Shown here piece by piece: positions 44,806 through 57,313 of a DNA stretch of 64,000 nt. Made by a program: the position numbers and the translations under genes. Under the pieces are notes generated by a model. It did not search any database, had not been told where the DNA came from, and worked only from the letters and a program-made list of their open reading frames with translations. Source of the DNA: Laguncularia racemosa (Eukaryota; Streptophyta; Magnoliopsida; Myrtales; Combretaceae); assembly GCA_037954665.1 (NCBI GenBank), contig JBBMOL010000066.1:3991075-4055074 (forward strand), in the 5' to 3' direction. Position 1 is the stretch's first letter. Every line of letters begins with the position of its first letter.

Positions 44806-46872
44806 TGTCGAGTCTAATTTCTGATTTTCTGTTCCTAATCCAACTCATATTAAACTATATGCACATCTAATATTGATCCTCGACTTGAATTAAGAACTTC
44901 ATTTTATTTTAAAGCCGCCACTCAACTGTGGTTGGGAAAGATTGAATTAGGACTAATTGAGTGGATTGATCCTAATTTGGACCACTAGTCAGCAAGATTT
45001 CCTCTTTTCATTTTTGTGAAAGAGGAAATGGAAATCCAGACTTTTTAGATTTAGAGGCTAACCTATTAAAACCTTAAGGTTACCAGCCTATTATACTAAA
45101 ATCTAAACTTTACCCAAATGTCTTTTATTTTATTTTTGTTGTTTTTTTTATTGTGTTTTTGAGTAACTCATTCTAATAAAATGATTTTTTATTTTTTTTT
45201 AGAGTTACCCTAAACGGGTGCCTACGTACCCGCTACTCAAGATTAAACGGGCCGTAGTTAGCTTTTCCTGAAAAACGTTAATGTGTTTGTGAATTTTAAT
45301 TATGAAATTACTTTTCGTTTAAATTTTTATCATTTTAGTATTTTTCTGAGAAAATCTAAGCCTAAGCTTGATCAGTTGATTTTTTGAAAAATAATAATTT
45401 TAAGGAAAAAACCAATTTTAGATTTATTATTAAAAAAAAAACATTTTTCTAAGTGATAAAATTTATTTCCCTATTTTTTCAACTTACCTCTAATATTATT
45501 GTTAATTTTTATTTTATTTTATTATTATATATATTTTTAATTTTATTTTTTAATTAATTTTTATTTATTAATTAAAAATTTTCTCTTATATTATTTATCT
45601 ACCCTAAACTAAAAATTCTAAATTTTACCATTTTTTTTCTAGTATATCTTTATCATTTTATTATTATTTTATAATTTTTTTATTTTTATTCTTTATTTCA
45701 CTATCATTTTCTATTATTTACTTTAAACTAAATTCTAAAAAAAACTAATCCAAATTCTGATATTTTTTTCTATTTTTTTGAATTATAAATAACAAGTAAA
45801 TAAATAAATTTGAAAATAAATAACTAAAAAAATAAAAATTACAAAAATACAAAAAAATTGAAAAATCTGACTTACCTGGATCTGGGTTGGTGCACGAGTT
45901 GGGTTGGTCGGGTCGGATCGGGTCGAAGTAGGTTGGGTCGATAGTCACGACGATTGGAGGTATTCATTGACGACGTTCCGGCAACCTTTCAAGGAGGTTG
46001 AGGAGTCGTTTCCTAGGTTTTTTGGGGTGGGGAACTCAACCGTGGTGGTAGATTTCTCCAAAAACACCTCTTGGTGGTCGTTCGAGGCTTGATTGGCAGT
46101 TGCGGCTTGGGGAACTCTATCGAAGCTTCGATTTCTCTCTTTTTCTCACTTCTGATCCATGCTTCTGCTTGCTGCCTTCATCCTCTATTTATAGCTGCAA
46201 GGAATCGAGTTGGATAAGCACATATTTCTCCCGATTGAGGTAAATCGGACTTCGGTTAAATAAACCATCTCCGATTTGTGCAAATCCATCAATTTGTTGC
46301 AATTTGATTCTAATTAGATGATGTTTATCCAATTTTAGTTAAAGATCTGTTGGATTTGTGCAAAAAATCGAATCAAAACGGCTAAAATGCGATTTTTCTC
46401 ACACCGGCGACGATCTCGGATGGAGGAGGAAAAAGATCACGCGCTCGGCGTGTGCGTTCATTCCAGCTAATCAGCTGCTGACACGTGTCTTAGACGAGGA
46501 AAAAAAATTTACAAAACGCGGAATCTGCTTCCCCTGTGTTTCAAACCCTTGACCTGACCCCCTCCCTACGAACATAGGGCTATGGCTTGAACTAGCTAGG
46601 CTAGCCCACTTACTCGTTTTCTTTTTATTTTCGCAATTTGCATATATGCAATGGGATTTTTTATTATTTTTTTATTTTTTGAAATTCCAAAAAATTTTAA
46701 AAATCATTTAATCCCTTTTATTACTATTTCTACAATTATTTTCCAAAATTGATTTTTCCTATTTATTTTATTTTTTTCCTATTTTTGCTAAATTAGGAAA
46801 AACTGTAAAAAATGAAAAAAAAATGAAAAATGATTATTATTGATCATTAGGGGCTAAAATGGGGTGTTTATA
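44806..46872 (-). repeat. 3' LTR of E, 2067 bp
   Basis: Pairs with 62385-64000 over its whole visible length. Minus strand: begins TATAAACACCCC (canonical TGTAGACACCC) and ends ...TTAGACTCGACA. Includes an AT-rich block (45480-45850) and a TATA box at 46186-46194. Confidence 0.92.
46186..46194 (-). promoter_or_regulatory. TATA box of E LTR
   Basis: The minus strand reads agCTATAAATAgagg, a textbook plant TATA box, conserved at 63763-63771 in the other LTR. Transcription would start about 30 bases further left. Confidence 0.7.
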
Positions 46873-48511
46873 GTTGTTTCTCCTTGTAGTAAAGTTTAAA
46901 AAACTTAACTACAAATACAAAAAAGATGTAATTTTTGGCCTCTTAACTGAATGGATAATGCCATGGTTTGGCTTATTATCTGGAATTTGGTCTCTAGTAG
47001 GAAAATGTTCCATGAGCTAATAATCCCATAAGTATTTTGTGATGAATGGTACTGTTTAGGAAATAGTCTTAAACAACCTAACAATCTGAAGTAATGTATT
47101 TTCCCGAAAAGTGCTCTATGGGCTGACTAATCGTCGATGAGAAACCTCTCAAAGATTGTGTAGGAATGTGTTATTGTGAGTGGAATAACTGATGATAGGA
47201 AGCTTCTTATCGGACTAGCAACCTTAAATAGAAGATTGTCTTAGGAAGCACTCTTATGAGCTGGCAACCTATCAATAGAAGCGTTTAGCTAGACTAGCAA
47301 CTATTTAAGGAGAAATACTTCTGAAGAGTGCTCTTATGAGCTGACTAATCAGTTATCAACAAATTTGAAAAGTGCTCTCATGAGCTAGCTAATCAACAGA
47401 TTTGAAAAGTGCTCCTATGAGCTGACTAACCGACAAATTCAAAAAGTGCTCCTCTAAGCTAACTAATTGATAGCTTCAAAAAGTACTCCTCTAAGCTAAC
47501 TAATCGACATATTCAAAAAGTGCTTCTATGAGTTAACCTGAAGAAAGGGTGTCTAGGAAAGTGCCCATTTGCGGGCTAACTAACCTATAGCGAGAAGACA
47601 TGCCTCAGAAGGTGCCCCCTATAGGCTGACCTTGAGAATGGATATTTAGGAAAGTGCCCCATTGTGGCCTGACTAACCTATGGTGGGAAGTGTCTTCTTA
47701 AACTCGCGACCCTGGGGAAGAAATGTCTCGAAAGGTGCCCCTAGGGGCTGACCTTGAAAAGGGATGTTTAGGAAAGCGCTCCCTTGTGGGCTGACTAGCC
47801 TATGGTGGGGAAGTGTCTTCTTAGACTTGCAACCCTGGAGAAGAAATGTCTCGAAAGGTGCCCCGTACGGGCTAACATTGAGAAGAGATATTTAGGAAAG
47901 TGCCCTCTTGTGGGCTGACTAACCTATGGTAGGAAGAAACGTCTCAAAAAGGTGCCCTTACGGGCTGACCTTAAGAAGAGATATTTAGGGAAGTGCCCCA
48001 TTGTGGGCTAACTATCTATGCTTTTGAAAATGCTTCTAACGAACAGGTTAAATGCCTTGATAAGAGATGTCTTAATGATGGTTATTTATTCTAAGATGCT
48101 TACCAATTTATCGCGGATAGCAACCAAACAACCGAACTTTCGTACTGGTTTGCTTCTCCTTTGCTTACTCTTGCTTTAAAACAGGGCTGAGGGTCTTGAT
48201 GTGCTTCCTTTCTTATGTGCTTAGCGGCTGTGATTGTAGTATTATCCTACTAATGTACCAGGTTCAATGCTCAAAAGTAGGTAGAATTATATCATAAAAT
48301 TTATTGAGATTCATTATCATTTCAATGTTTATCATTCATTGGTGAAGTGATGGGTAATGTGTTTAAGAATGTTTGTTTTAATGAGAATTAGTTAGAATTA
48401 TCGATCATTTAAAGACATTAAATTTTCTTGTAAAAAAAGAAAACTGGACTCAATGAAACTTATATTGAATATTGGCATTCATAAACATCGGCAAAATTTC
48501 AATTCCCTTGC
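46873..48511 (-). other. 3' untranslated region of E
   Basis: Between the pol stop (48512) and the 3' LTR: no coding frame. The minus strand next to the LTR reads aaggagaaacaac, a weak polypurine tract. Most of it is the tandem repeat listed separately. Confidence 0.7.
47090..48015. repeat. Tandem repeats in 3' untranslated region of E
   Basis: Two nested periodicities. 47325-47530 has about five units of 37-39 bases around 'aaaagtgctcctatgagctg' and 'actaa'. 47550-48015 has about three longer units of roughly 110-190 bases with 'aaagtgccccattgtgggct', 'gactaacctatggtgggaag' and 'ctcgaaaggtgcccct'. Both share the core gtgc(t/c)cc-n-gagctgac. Tat/Ogre elements are known for such arrays, some of which have seeded satellite DNA. 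Confidence 0.85.
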
Positions 48512-49645
48512 CTAAGGATAGTACATCTTAACAACATCTGCATTAATGGGATCTCTCAATTCTGGACCGTCCATTTGAGTTAATATTAGAGAACCTCTTG
48601 ATAATACCTTCTTTACAACATATGGACCCTCATAGTTTAGGGTAAACTTCCCCCTAGAATCTTGAGCAATCGAGAGAACTTTCCTTAACACCAAATCCCC
48701 TTCTTTAAAGCATCAAGGCCTCATTTTTTTGTTAAATGCTTGGGCCATCCTTTGTTGGTAACACTAGCCGTGACATAATGTAGTGAGTCTTTTTTTGTCA
48801 ATCAAATTCAACTGATCAAGCCTCTTCTTCACTCAGTCTGATTCATTTAACTGTGCTTCTGATAGAAATCTGAATGATGGTATTTCGACCTCAACTGGTA
48901 GGACTGCCTTAGTGCCATACACCAATGAATATAGGGTAACTCTAGTGGATGTTCTAATTGAGGTCCTGTAAGCCATGAGGGCAAATGGAAGCATCTCGTG
49001 CCAATCTTTGTAAATGATTGTCATCTTTTTTATGATTCTTTTGATATTCTTATTGGTTGCTTCCACTGCCCCATTCATCCGAGGTCAGTAGGGAGTTGAG
49101 TTTTTATGGTTTATATGGAACTATTGACACAAATCTGTTATCGACTTGTTGTTGAGATTGGTACCGTTGTCAGTGATGATTGACTCAGGAACTCCATATC
49201 GAGCTATTATGTCCCTCTTCAGGAATCGAACTATTACCCCTTTTATGACATTGGCATACAATGAAGCTTCCACCCACTTGGTGAAGTAATCAATGGCTAC
49301 CAATATAAATTTGTGGCCATTGGATGCTATTGGAGTGATTGGGCCGATGATGTCGATTCCCCACATGGAGAAAGGCCATGGTGCAGGCAACGAATGCAAC
49401 TCGTTAGGTAGAGCATTTATTCGGTTCGCGTACACTTGACACAAGTGACAGTGCTTGACATATTTGATGTAATCTGATTCCATGGTTAGCCAATAGTAGC
49501 CCAATCTCATGATTTTTCGGGCTAACAAGTAGCCATTCATGTGAGGTCCACATACCCCTTCATGCACTTCTTTCATCAGTTCACATGCCTCATTTCTATC
49601 CACACATCTTAGTAAGGTGCTATTAGGCGATCTTTTGTAAAGCAC
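48512..49645 (-). pseudogene. E integrase
   Basis: Zinc finger 'HEGVCGPHMNGYLLARKI' with 'KHCHLCQ' gives HHCC. The core has 'WGIDIIGPITPIASNGHKF' (Asp), 'IITDNGTNLNN' (Asp) and, after a stop near 49121, 'NGAVEATNKNIKRI' (Glu). The C-terminus 'GPYVVKKVLSRGSLILTQMD' is a GPY/F module, ending in 'ADVVKMYYP' and TAG at 48512, the natural pol end. One frame throughout with few stops. No chromodomain, as expected for Tat. Confidence 0.92.
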
Positions 49646-50234
49646 GGGCCCATTTAATAAAAAAATGACTTGCTAACCTTCTAAGTGTTCTTTGGTCACT
49701 TTTGCTAACCATTTCAGGGTATTTGCTTTCTTGGAGAAAAGTTTTGATGTTGTGATACCAAGGCTTATCATCTTGTGCTTTTTTCATTACCAAATAGTAG
49801 GCGAGCCAATTTTCGATCTCTATTTTCAATGGTTGGACTTCGACTCCCCCTATTATATGAATCATAGATGCTAGTGTGGCAAGTGCATCTGCAAACTGAT
49901 TCTGAGTTCTCGGGATGTATATGAAGGCGATTGCCTCGAATTCATCGATTAGCTCTGTCAGATGCTGATGGTATGGTACCAATTTAGGGTCTTTAGTCTT
50001 GTATTCCCCTCTCGTCTATAATATGATGAGTGGAGAATCTCCGTACACTTCTAATTCACGGATTTCCATGTGGCAAGCCATTTTGAGGCTGAGGATACAT
50101 GCCTCATATTCTGCGATATTACTAGTATATGGAAATGTGAGCCTTGTTACCGAAGGGAATTGTGCTCCTTCTAAGGATATCAACACTGCCCTAATCCCAC
50201 AACCGAATACATTGGCAGCTCCGTCAAAGAACAT
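49623..50234 (-). pseudogene. E archaeal-type RNase H (second RNase H)
   Basis: Two pieces in one frame: 'MFFDGAANVFGCGIRAVLIS' (Asp), 'NIAEYEACILSLKMA' (Glu), 'LEVYGDSPLII' (Asp), then 'FIYIPRTQNQFADALATLAS' (Asp). All four catalytic positions are recognisable. The position between the gypsy RNase H and integrase defines Tat-lineage elements. One stop near 49990-50016. Confidence 0.9.
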
Positions 50235-50317
50235 TTTCCACTTAGGGTTCCGGTCTATCCATAATCTTCTACTGGTGCACTTTCCACTGTCAGTATATTT
50301 TCATCAGGGAATTAGGC

Positions 50318-50640
50318 TTACGGTTCTTGGGAATATTCCTTAATTGGGTGTTCCGCCAACTGGTCGGCTAAAGATTGCCCTTTTATCGAATTTTGATTTA
50401 TGTATGTGATATCAAATTTTGATAAGAGCATCTGCCATTTAGAGATTCCCCCTAACAAAACGGGCTTCTCTGTCAAGTACTTCAGAGGATTATGTCTTGT
50501 CAGCAGCTCAATGTGATAGTAAAAGGTGTATTGCCTCAATCAATGTGTGACCCAAATTAGAGCGCAGAAAGTTCTCTTTACTTCTAAATATCTTTGTTCC
50601 TCGTCTGTGAATTTCTTGCTTAGATAATATATGGAACGCT
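50318..50640 (-). pseudogene. E gypsy-type RNase H, degenerate
   Basis: The minus strand reads 'YYHIELLTRHNPLKYLTEKP', 'RISKWQMLLSKFDITYI' and 'GQSLADQLAEHP'. This is the degenerate native RNase H that in Tat elements precedes the archaeal-type one. 'CVLGQKDEK' just upstream (50645 region) is its start. Confidence 0.85.
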
Positions 50641-50644
50641 CTCT

Positions 50645-51800
50645 TCACTTTTCATCTTTCTGCCCCAACACGCACCCCATGGATTCAGGCAGTATCGTGA
50701 GGTATAAGAATAATGGTTTTCCTTGCTTCAGAACTATCAAGACTGGAGGTTTTATGAGATATTCTTTGATCGTCTCGAATGCTTCTTCACATTCATCGTC
50801 CCATTCTACTGCAACATTCTTTTTTAACAGACAGAATAGTAGACGGCATTTGTCTGCGAGCTGTGAGATAAAACAAGTTGTGTAATTCAATCTTCCCAGC
50901 AAACCTCTTACCTCTTTGACAGTATGTAGAGAAGGCAGCTCCAGTATGGCCTTTACTTTGTCAGAATCGATTTTAATGCCTTCCCGGCTTATGACAAACC
51001 CTAACAATTTACCTGTCTTGACCCAAAAAGTGCACTTTTCTAGATTTAACTTGAGTTGAAATTTTCTCAACTGCTTGAACAACTTCCTCAAAATAATTGC
51101 ATGGCTTTCTTCTTCATTAGACTTAGCTATCATATCGTCAACGTATACTTCGACTTCTCAATGCATCATGTCATGAAGTATTGCGACCATGGCTCTCTGA
51201 TACGTTGCCCTAGCGTTTTTCAAACTAAAGGCATGACTTTGTAACAAAAAGTTCCCTATGTTATGATGCAAGTCATCTTGGTTTTATCTTCTTCAGCCAT
51301 TTTTATTTGATTATATCCTGAGAAACCGTCCATAAATGAGAAAAGATGGTTTCCTGCAGTGTTGTCTACTAGAACATCAATGTTAGGTAGGGGGAAGTTA
51401 TCTTTGGCATGCCTTGGTTTAAGTCTCGAAAGTCTATGCATATGCGTACTTTCCCATTCTTTTTTAGAACAAGGACTATGTTCACTACCCATTCCAGATA
51501 GTCAGATACTTCGATGAACCCTACTTCTAGTAGTTTCTTGACTTCCTCTTTAATTTTTAGTAAGATGTCAGGCTTAAATCTTCTCAATTTCTGTTTTTTA
51601 GGTTTGACATCTTCCGTTGTGGGAAGCCTGTGAACTACTATTGATTGGTCTAATCTTGGCATGTCGCCATATGACCAGGCGAACACATCTGCGTACTGAG
51701 TTAATAGCTTGGTTATCTCGCATTTTTGCTCAGCACTTAAACTGGTCCCGATCTTAAGGTTTTTAGGTTGCTTAGCGCTTCCTAGATTTACTGTCACCAC
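50645..51800 (-). pseudogene. E reverse transcriptase
   Basis: N to C: 'LLTQYADVFAWSYGDMPRLD', 'VKKLLEVGFIEVSDYLEWVV', 'NGKVRICIDFRDLNQGMPK', 'DNTAGNHLFSFMDGFSGYNQ' in the next frame, catalytic YVDD at 51134-51145, then 'KLNLEKCTFWVKTGKLLGFV' and 'LPSLHTVKEVRGLLGRLNY'. Three frames are used, so at least two shifts (near 51400 and 51250). The catalytic motif is intact. Confidence 0.92.
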
Positions 51801-52499
51801 CGGCTCGTCAATTGAAATTCCACTTTGTTCATGTTTTTTCCAATTTTCTTATATTATTTCGTGGTCAAGGACATCGCCTCCAATGGCCGACCCAGCAATG
51901 TTGGAAACGATATCAGTGATTTCATTTCTTACCTACGTGAAATGTCCCTGATGTTCGACGGTAGGGAACCTGGGTGAAGTGAAATGAGAGTATGTATATA
52001 AGCAAAAAACAAACAAATGAATTGCAATTTATTGAATCTGAAAAGAAACCATAATAAAAATTTGTTTAATAATTGTTCCCTATCCTTGAGCTGACCTAGT
52101 TCTATCAATAGGATAACAGAACCAATTATTAAGAGCTGGATGCTGCTCGGATGTGCGAGGGGTTGGGTTCCCATTGCTGACATCTGCTTCACTTATCCTT
52201 GGCTCTTGAATGGTAGTTGCTTGTATGAATGATTGTTAGAGGGGTAGAAAACGCATTTGAGTATCTCTTGGGTTCTCTTTTCTCATACCTTTGACACCTC
52301 TGGCTTGTGCCTCTTCATGGGCTGTAGGAACGTACCCTAGTTTAAACGTCCCTTGCTGTCCCTCCTTAAACCGATGGCTTTCCTTGCTAGTCACCACATT
52401 CACCTTGTTGAATATCTAGAGACCAAAGTCTTCGGAACCTTCTTCCCCAATGTAGGGTATGGCGGTTTCTTTATAGATGGCATAGTCTTGCTCTCCTAG

Positions 52500-52960
52500 C
52501 ACAGTGATGATCTGTCCATTTGCAATGAACTTGACTTTCTGATGGAGGCTTGAAGGTATGGCTCCAGCGGTATGTATCTATAGCCTCCCCAAAAGCAGAT
52601 TAAAAGACCTTGGAATGTCAAGGACCTAGAAGGAGATGTGGAATATCTGCGAGCCAATCTCTACCGGCAAGCTTATTTCCCCTACTATGTCTCTCTTCAA
52701 CCAATCGAAAGCCTTGACCACTATTGACCTTGGTTTGATTTTGTTTAGATCGACCCCTAGTAGGTCAAGGGTAGCCAATGGGCATACATTGAGAGAAGAT
52801 CCATTGTCAATAAGTACTTGGGAGACGATTGTGTCGTTGCATTTTACCACTATGAACAACGGTTTTGTATGTTGGTCTCCATCTTCTCCTAGCTCTTCGG
52901 GAGAGAGATATTTGGTCTATGGTGAAGATTGAATCGGCCACATGGCTCAATTTTTCTATT
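52500..52960 (-). pseudogene. E aspartic protease
   Basis: 'QVLIDNGSSLNVCPLATLDL' carries DNG as active triad, the form usual in Tat elements. It is followed by 'KPRSIVVKAFDWLKRDIVGE' and 'ISLPVEIGSQIFHISF'. Open for 77 codons. The region 51801-52500 is a poorly conserved linker with stops. Confidence 0.85.
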
Positions 52961-52999
52961 GTGATGCCCTCTGGTACCTTGATCTATTTGAGCACTTTG

Positions 53000-55024
53000 A
53001 AGAGTGCTCCCCTATGAGGCTCAAAGGTTGTGAGGAGGCCCATAAGTGATATCTAGGCTGGAACCTTGTTCAGTTGTTCTATGATCTTATATTCGCTTGC
53101 CTTGACCATCTTTGTAAATGTGGAGAGCCCCTTTTCTTCTTCTTTTCCTACCTCCGTGTTGGGCTCTTCAGTTGAGACCTTGTATTTCGGGTCATAAATT
53201 CTCTCAGAACGGGTGATTCCACCTACAATAGGGGGTCTTTCTTGATCTAAAGCCCAATAGTCAAATGGCACCGTCTTATACCTTTCTACGGGTATTGGGA
53301 CATTGAACATGTACCTCTTCTTTAGAATTTGCACCTCAGTCGATTGTCCCTCGTAGCATTTTATGACTATCAGCTTCTTGTCAGATTTAATCATGTTCAT
53401 GGACTTCCCCTCCTCTATTAGCGGGTTGTCTTCTTTCTCAAACTCAGGTCCCCATCCGCTAAGTGGCTCGTACTTGGTTGGAGTGAAAGAGTAATTTACC
53501 AAATACTCAAACTTCCCATGCGATTCGCTTAGGGTACCGACTTTTGGGTCTCCAACTAACCCTCTCTTTTTGATATGTAACTTAGGGGTTTCCTCTGGAG
53601 TTTGGCGTAGGTAACTTTTTCATTGCACTATTGCCTTTTGCTGTTTTGGGGATTCTTTGGGATTCGGCTCTTCGGATGTGACCATATTGATAGTGAGCTT
53701 ATGGTTAGGCAGCGGATTAGTGTTGACATTAGGTGCTGATGTATTAACAAAGTCCAGCTGCACAATCCCAGCGTCAATCAAATCTTGGATTTTGTTTTGA
53801 AGCCTTCAGCATCTGTTTGTAGAATGCCCCTCCTAGCCCATATGATAATCACATTTGAGGCTTGAGTCGAAATTTCTAGGCTTGTACAGGTCGTTCAAGA
53901 TCTCGAAACTAATCAAATTATCCGCTTGCAGTCGAGCGAAGACCTGGCTGAACAGGATTGGGATCGGAGTGAACTATCTCAGGACTCTGGTAGCCTGGGT
54001 GTAGTTTGTCGGGGACTGCTAGATTGGGGCGCTTGTGGTCTGGAACGTCACGTAGGTCCGAACCTTGTCTGCTTTGTCGGAATTAACTATACTAACGGTA
54101 GACTCCTTGGCTTTGTTACCTCTTAAGGGCCTTTGTGATGATGTGACCCTAAAAGGATCTATTGTTTGGAGTCTACTTGATGTGATGGCATTTTCAATCT
54201 AGCACCCTGCCGCCACTACCTCTGCAAAGCTGGATGATGTTTGGCCCACCAAATGTGAGAAGTAGGTCTTATCAAGAATGTTGACAAAGATGAATGTCAG
54301 CTCTTTTTCAAAAATCGGGGTTTCTACCCTGGCAGCCTGAGCTCTCCAGCACTAAGCATACTCCTTGAAAGACTCAATGTGTCTCTTCTGAAGACTTCCC
54401 AAGTCGATTACTGAGGGGGCAACTTCAATGTTGAACTTGTATTGGTCATAGGATGCCCAAGCAAGTCTTTCCCAAATATTGACCTCGTTGAAGTCTAGGT
54501 GTGCATACTAGATGAGGGCAGGGCCAGTAAGGCTATCGTGGAAGGTCTGGATCATAAGCTGGTCATATTGGGCATACTTGCTCATTTTCCGTACATACAG
54601 CCTTGTATGCATCTTGGGGCATCCAGTACCATCATATTTTTCAAATTCCGAGGTCTTGAACTTCTCTAAGTATACCTTCTCCCCATATGCCGATAAGCTA
54701 GTAATCCCTACCTGTTCAAAACCGTCAGGCCTCTCTATTGTCTTCATCTTATCAGCCAGCTACTGAAAAAAGTCTCTTTTCCATCTCCTTTTGTCTATCC
54801 TCCATTTCCCTTTTTATGTCATCAAAGGTCGGACCCAGGTTGGCCCTCGGTTCGTATTTAAAAGTCGGGTTAAGGTAGGAATTGATTTCTTTGTATTTTG
54901 GAGGCTGACCCTCCACCGCTTTCCCTTTTCTCGCCCCTGAGTGTTCTTCTTGAGTTGGTTGGGTGGTGCAAAGGAGATCAATATTCTCAGTCAGGAGGTA
55001 GACTTGTGCAGCCAATTGCCATAC
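53000..55024 (-). pseudogene. E gag (main part)
   Basis: From the copia insertion leftward: an acidic/charged region (54752-55024) with 'REMEDRQKEMEKRLF', capsid 'FKTSEFEKYDGTGCPKMHT' and 'YAQYDQLMIQTFHDSLTGPA' (54508-54747), a Cys/His element 'CDYHMG'...'EGHSTNRC' near 53800-53860 with a stop between, and a long linker (53053-53502) to protease. Several frames are used. The first about 30 codons lie on the other side of copia C (60066-60150). Confidence 0.85.
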
Positions 55025-55029
55025 CGTTT

Positions 55030-55500
55030 TAACAACTTTTGAGAAACTTTGGTTGAATGCCTTTTCATAATTCATGTTCAAGTATATATATACATTAGGA
55101 GAATATCCTTCCAAGCAACTATATCTTACAAACTAGGAAAAAAAATCTTTCTCTACCAAAATATACAATACAAAATATACATGCCATATTTACAAACTAA
55201 GTCACGAAATAAATATCTAAATATTCATGGCCGTGTTACACCGTCATGCCTTCTAGCCGTGTATCAGACCGTATATGTTTCTGGTAGCTACTTGACACAA
55301 TACACGGTCATGCCTTCTGTCCGTGTATCCGACCGTATATGTTTCTGGGAGGTACCTAACATAACACACGGCCTTGCCTTCTGACCGTGTATCCGACCGT
55401 GTATGTTTCTAGAAGTTATTTATCACAATACACGGCCGTGCCTTCTCACCGTGTATTCGGCCATGTATGTTTCTGAGCTTCGAGGCATTCTTGATTGATA
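55030..55500 (-). repeat. 3' LTR of copia C, 471 bp
   Basis: Minus strand: starts TATCAATCAAGAATG right after the polypurine tract, ends ...CAAAAGTTGTTA at the CGTTT duplication. Contains the ACACGG/CCGTGT array (55229-55490) and a TATATATATA box (55083-55092) further downstream. Confidence 0.92.
55229..55490. repeat. ACACGG/CCGTGT tandem array in C 3' LTR, 4 units
   Basis: Units of about 63 bases: 'acacggccgtgccttctgac', 'cgtgtatccgaccgtgtatg', 'tttctgggaggtacctaaca'. Each holds the palindrome-like acggccgt and further ccgtgta halves. Unit sequence is unlike that of B' outside the core motif. Confidence 0.9.
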
Positions 55501-55512
55501 TCCCCCCTCAAA
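55501..55512 (-). other. Polypurine tract of copia C
   Basis: The minus strand reads TTTGAGGGGGGA adjoining the LTR start TATCAATC. It proves that the LTR really begins TATC, since purines run up to it. Confidence 0.85.
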
Positions 55513-55975
55513 TTGATGCGGACTGATCAAGAAGCATCAATTTGCCAACAAGAAACTCATGACACTGCCGAGAAAGAGCCTTAGTAAATATATCAGCCGT
55601 TTGAAGATCAGAAGAGATATGAGGAAGAGAAATAACACCATTATCATAAGCTTCTCGAATAGAATGACAGCCCACTTCAATATGCTTCGTACACTCATGA
55701 AAGACAGGATTAGCAGTAATTCGAATAGCACTAGTATTATCGACATAAAGAGAGGTAGACCCAAGTTGAGGAAAACCAACCTCAGCCAACAAACCTTAAA
55801 GCCAAATGATTTCAGAGCAAGCAGACGACATAGCACGATATTCGGACTTAGTAGAAGACTTAGACACACGATCTTGTTTCTTACTCTTCCAAGAAATTAA
55901 AGAGTTACCAAGAAACATACACCAACTAGTAATAGAGCAACGTGTATTAAAACAACCAGCCCAATCAGCATCACT
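55508..55975 (-). pseudogene. Copia C RNase H
   Basis: The minus strand carries 'SDADWAGC' just after a stop near 55976 (Asp), then a stretch reading 'SLISWKSKKQDRV' and 'SSTKSEYRAMSSA' (Glu), a stop at 55793, and 'LYVDNTSAIRITANPVFHEC' (Asp), 'TKHIEVGCHSIREAYDNG' and 'TADIFTKALSRQCHEFLVGK'. Ends with a stop close to the polypurine tract, the natural pol end. Confidence 0.9.
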
Positions 55976-56824
55976 TTATGTGGTTAAGTGAATAGGAGAC
56001 TCCACAGAAAAGAATAAACCACGATGAGAAGTCCCTTTTAAATACCTAACAATACAGCGAACTGCTACTAAATGAAGATGTGTAGGTGCCTGCATAAATT
56101 GACTAACTTGTTGTACAGCAAATGAAATATCAGGATGTTTAATATTCAGATAATTGAGACTTCCAACAAGTTGTTGATATAGAGATGGATCAAATAGAAA
56201 GTCACCATCATTTCGTTGATATTTAACATTCACTTCCGAAGGAGTATCAACAGAATGTCCCTCTTGGAGACCACCTAAAGCAATAAGTTCCTCAATATAT
56301 TTATGTTGATGAAGAAAAATACCAGCAGAAGAAGCGTGAACCTCAAGACCTAAGAAATAAATTAACGATCCCAAATCCTTCATATGAAAAGAACCTTGAA
56401 GGCGCTCTTGTAACTGAGACATCAATTGAGTATCGAATCCTGTGTTGACAATATCATCAAAATAGACTAACAACAAAACAATTCCCTTGTCAGTCTTGCA
56501 CAAGAATAAGAAAGAATCATACTGACTTTAAATAAAAGAGAAGCTAAGAAGAGTATTACGAAACTTCTCAAACCAGGCCCATGGAGCCTGTTTTAAACCG
56601 TATAGAGACCGTTTGAGCTTACAAACATCATGTGAGGGGGTGGAAAACAATCCTGGAGGAGGAGTCATATAGATATCTTCCTTGAGGTCCCCATGCAAAA
56701 ATGCATTCTTAACATCCATTTGTCGTAAGAACCATCCCTTAGATGCAGCAATAGATAGAGTAAGCCGGACAGTTGTCATCTTAGCCACAAGTGCAAAGGT
56801 GTCTTCATAATCAATTCCATATTC
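55976..56824 (-). pseudogene. Copia C reverse transcriptase
   Basis: 'AKMTTVRLTLSIAASKGWFL', 'RQMDVKNAFLHGDLKEDIYM', 'LKRSLYGLKQAPWAWFEKF', then a TAA near 56526, then 'VYFDDIV' with the catalytic YFDD at 56453-56464 (YVDD is usual in copia), 'FHMKDLGSLIYFLGLEVHAS', 'GSLNYLNIKHPDISFAVQQV' and 'RCIVRYLKGTSHRGLFF'. One frame throughout. Confidence 0.92.
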
Positions 56825-57313
56825 CTATTGATTGCCAAGAGCTACCAACCTTGCCTTATATGTGTCCAGGGAACCATCGGATCGAATCTTAAGAGAATAA
56901 ACCCATTTACAACCAATGGGTTTAACACCAGCAGGATATGAAACAATATCCCAAGTGTGATTGTCTTGAAGTGCTTGAAGTTCCTCTTGCATGGCTTTTA
57001 TCCAGCAAGTCTGTTTAGCAGCCTGAGAATAAGAGGTAAGAATTGTAGTATTAGTTACAATTGCAGAATAGCCATATTTATCTGGAGGACGAGTGTGCCG
57101 AGTTGATCGTCGAAGAATCATTGAAGCATTTTCAAGAGCAGGGTTGGAAAGGACAAGTCCAGGCTTGAACCATTTATCAAAATAAGAGTCATCAAAGTGA
57201 GGAAGTACAACAGTATCAGATGTCGAAAGATGTTGCTGAAAATAGTATTCATGTACAAAGAAAATCACATCTCGAGAGATATGCCATCGATTATTAATTG
57301 AATCATAACACAC
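56825..57313 (-). pseudogene. Copia C integrase-RT linker and RT start
   Basis: After the frameshift near 57300 the frame is open for 162 codons: a variable linker, 'RRSTRHTRPPDKYGYSA', then 'CWIKAMQEELQALQDNHTWD' and 'GCKWVYSLKIRSDGSLDTYK', the entry to copia RT. It ends in TAG at 56825 at a Gln position. Confidence 0.88.

Noticed and set aside
47090..48015. CRISPR-like or satellite locus in its own right
   Set aside because: The repeats are confined to the 3' untranslated region of element E and vary in period; no spacer structure.
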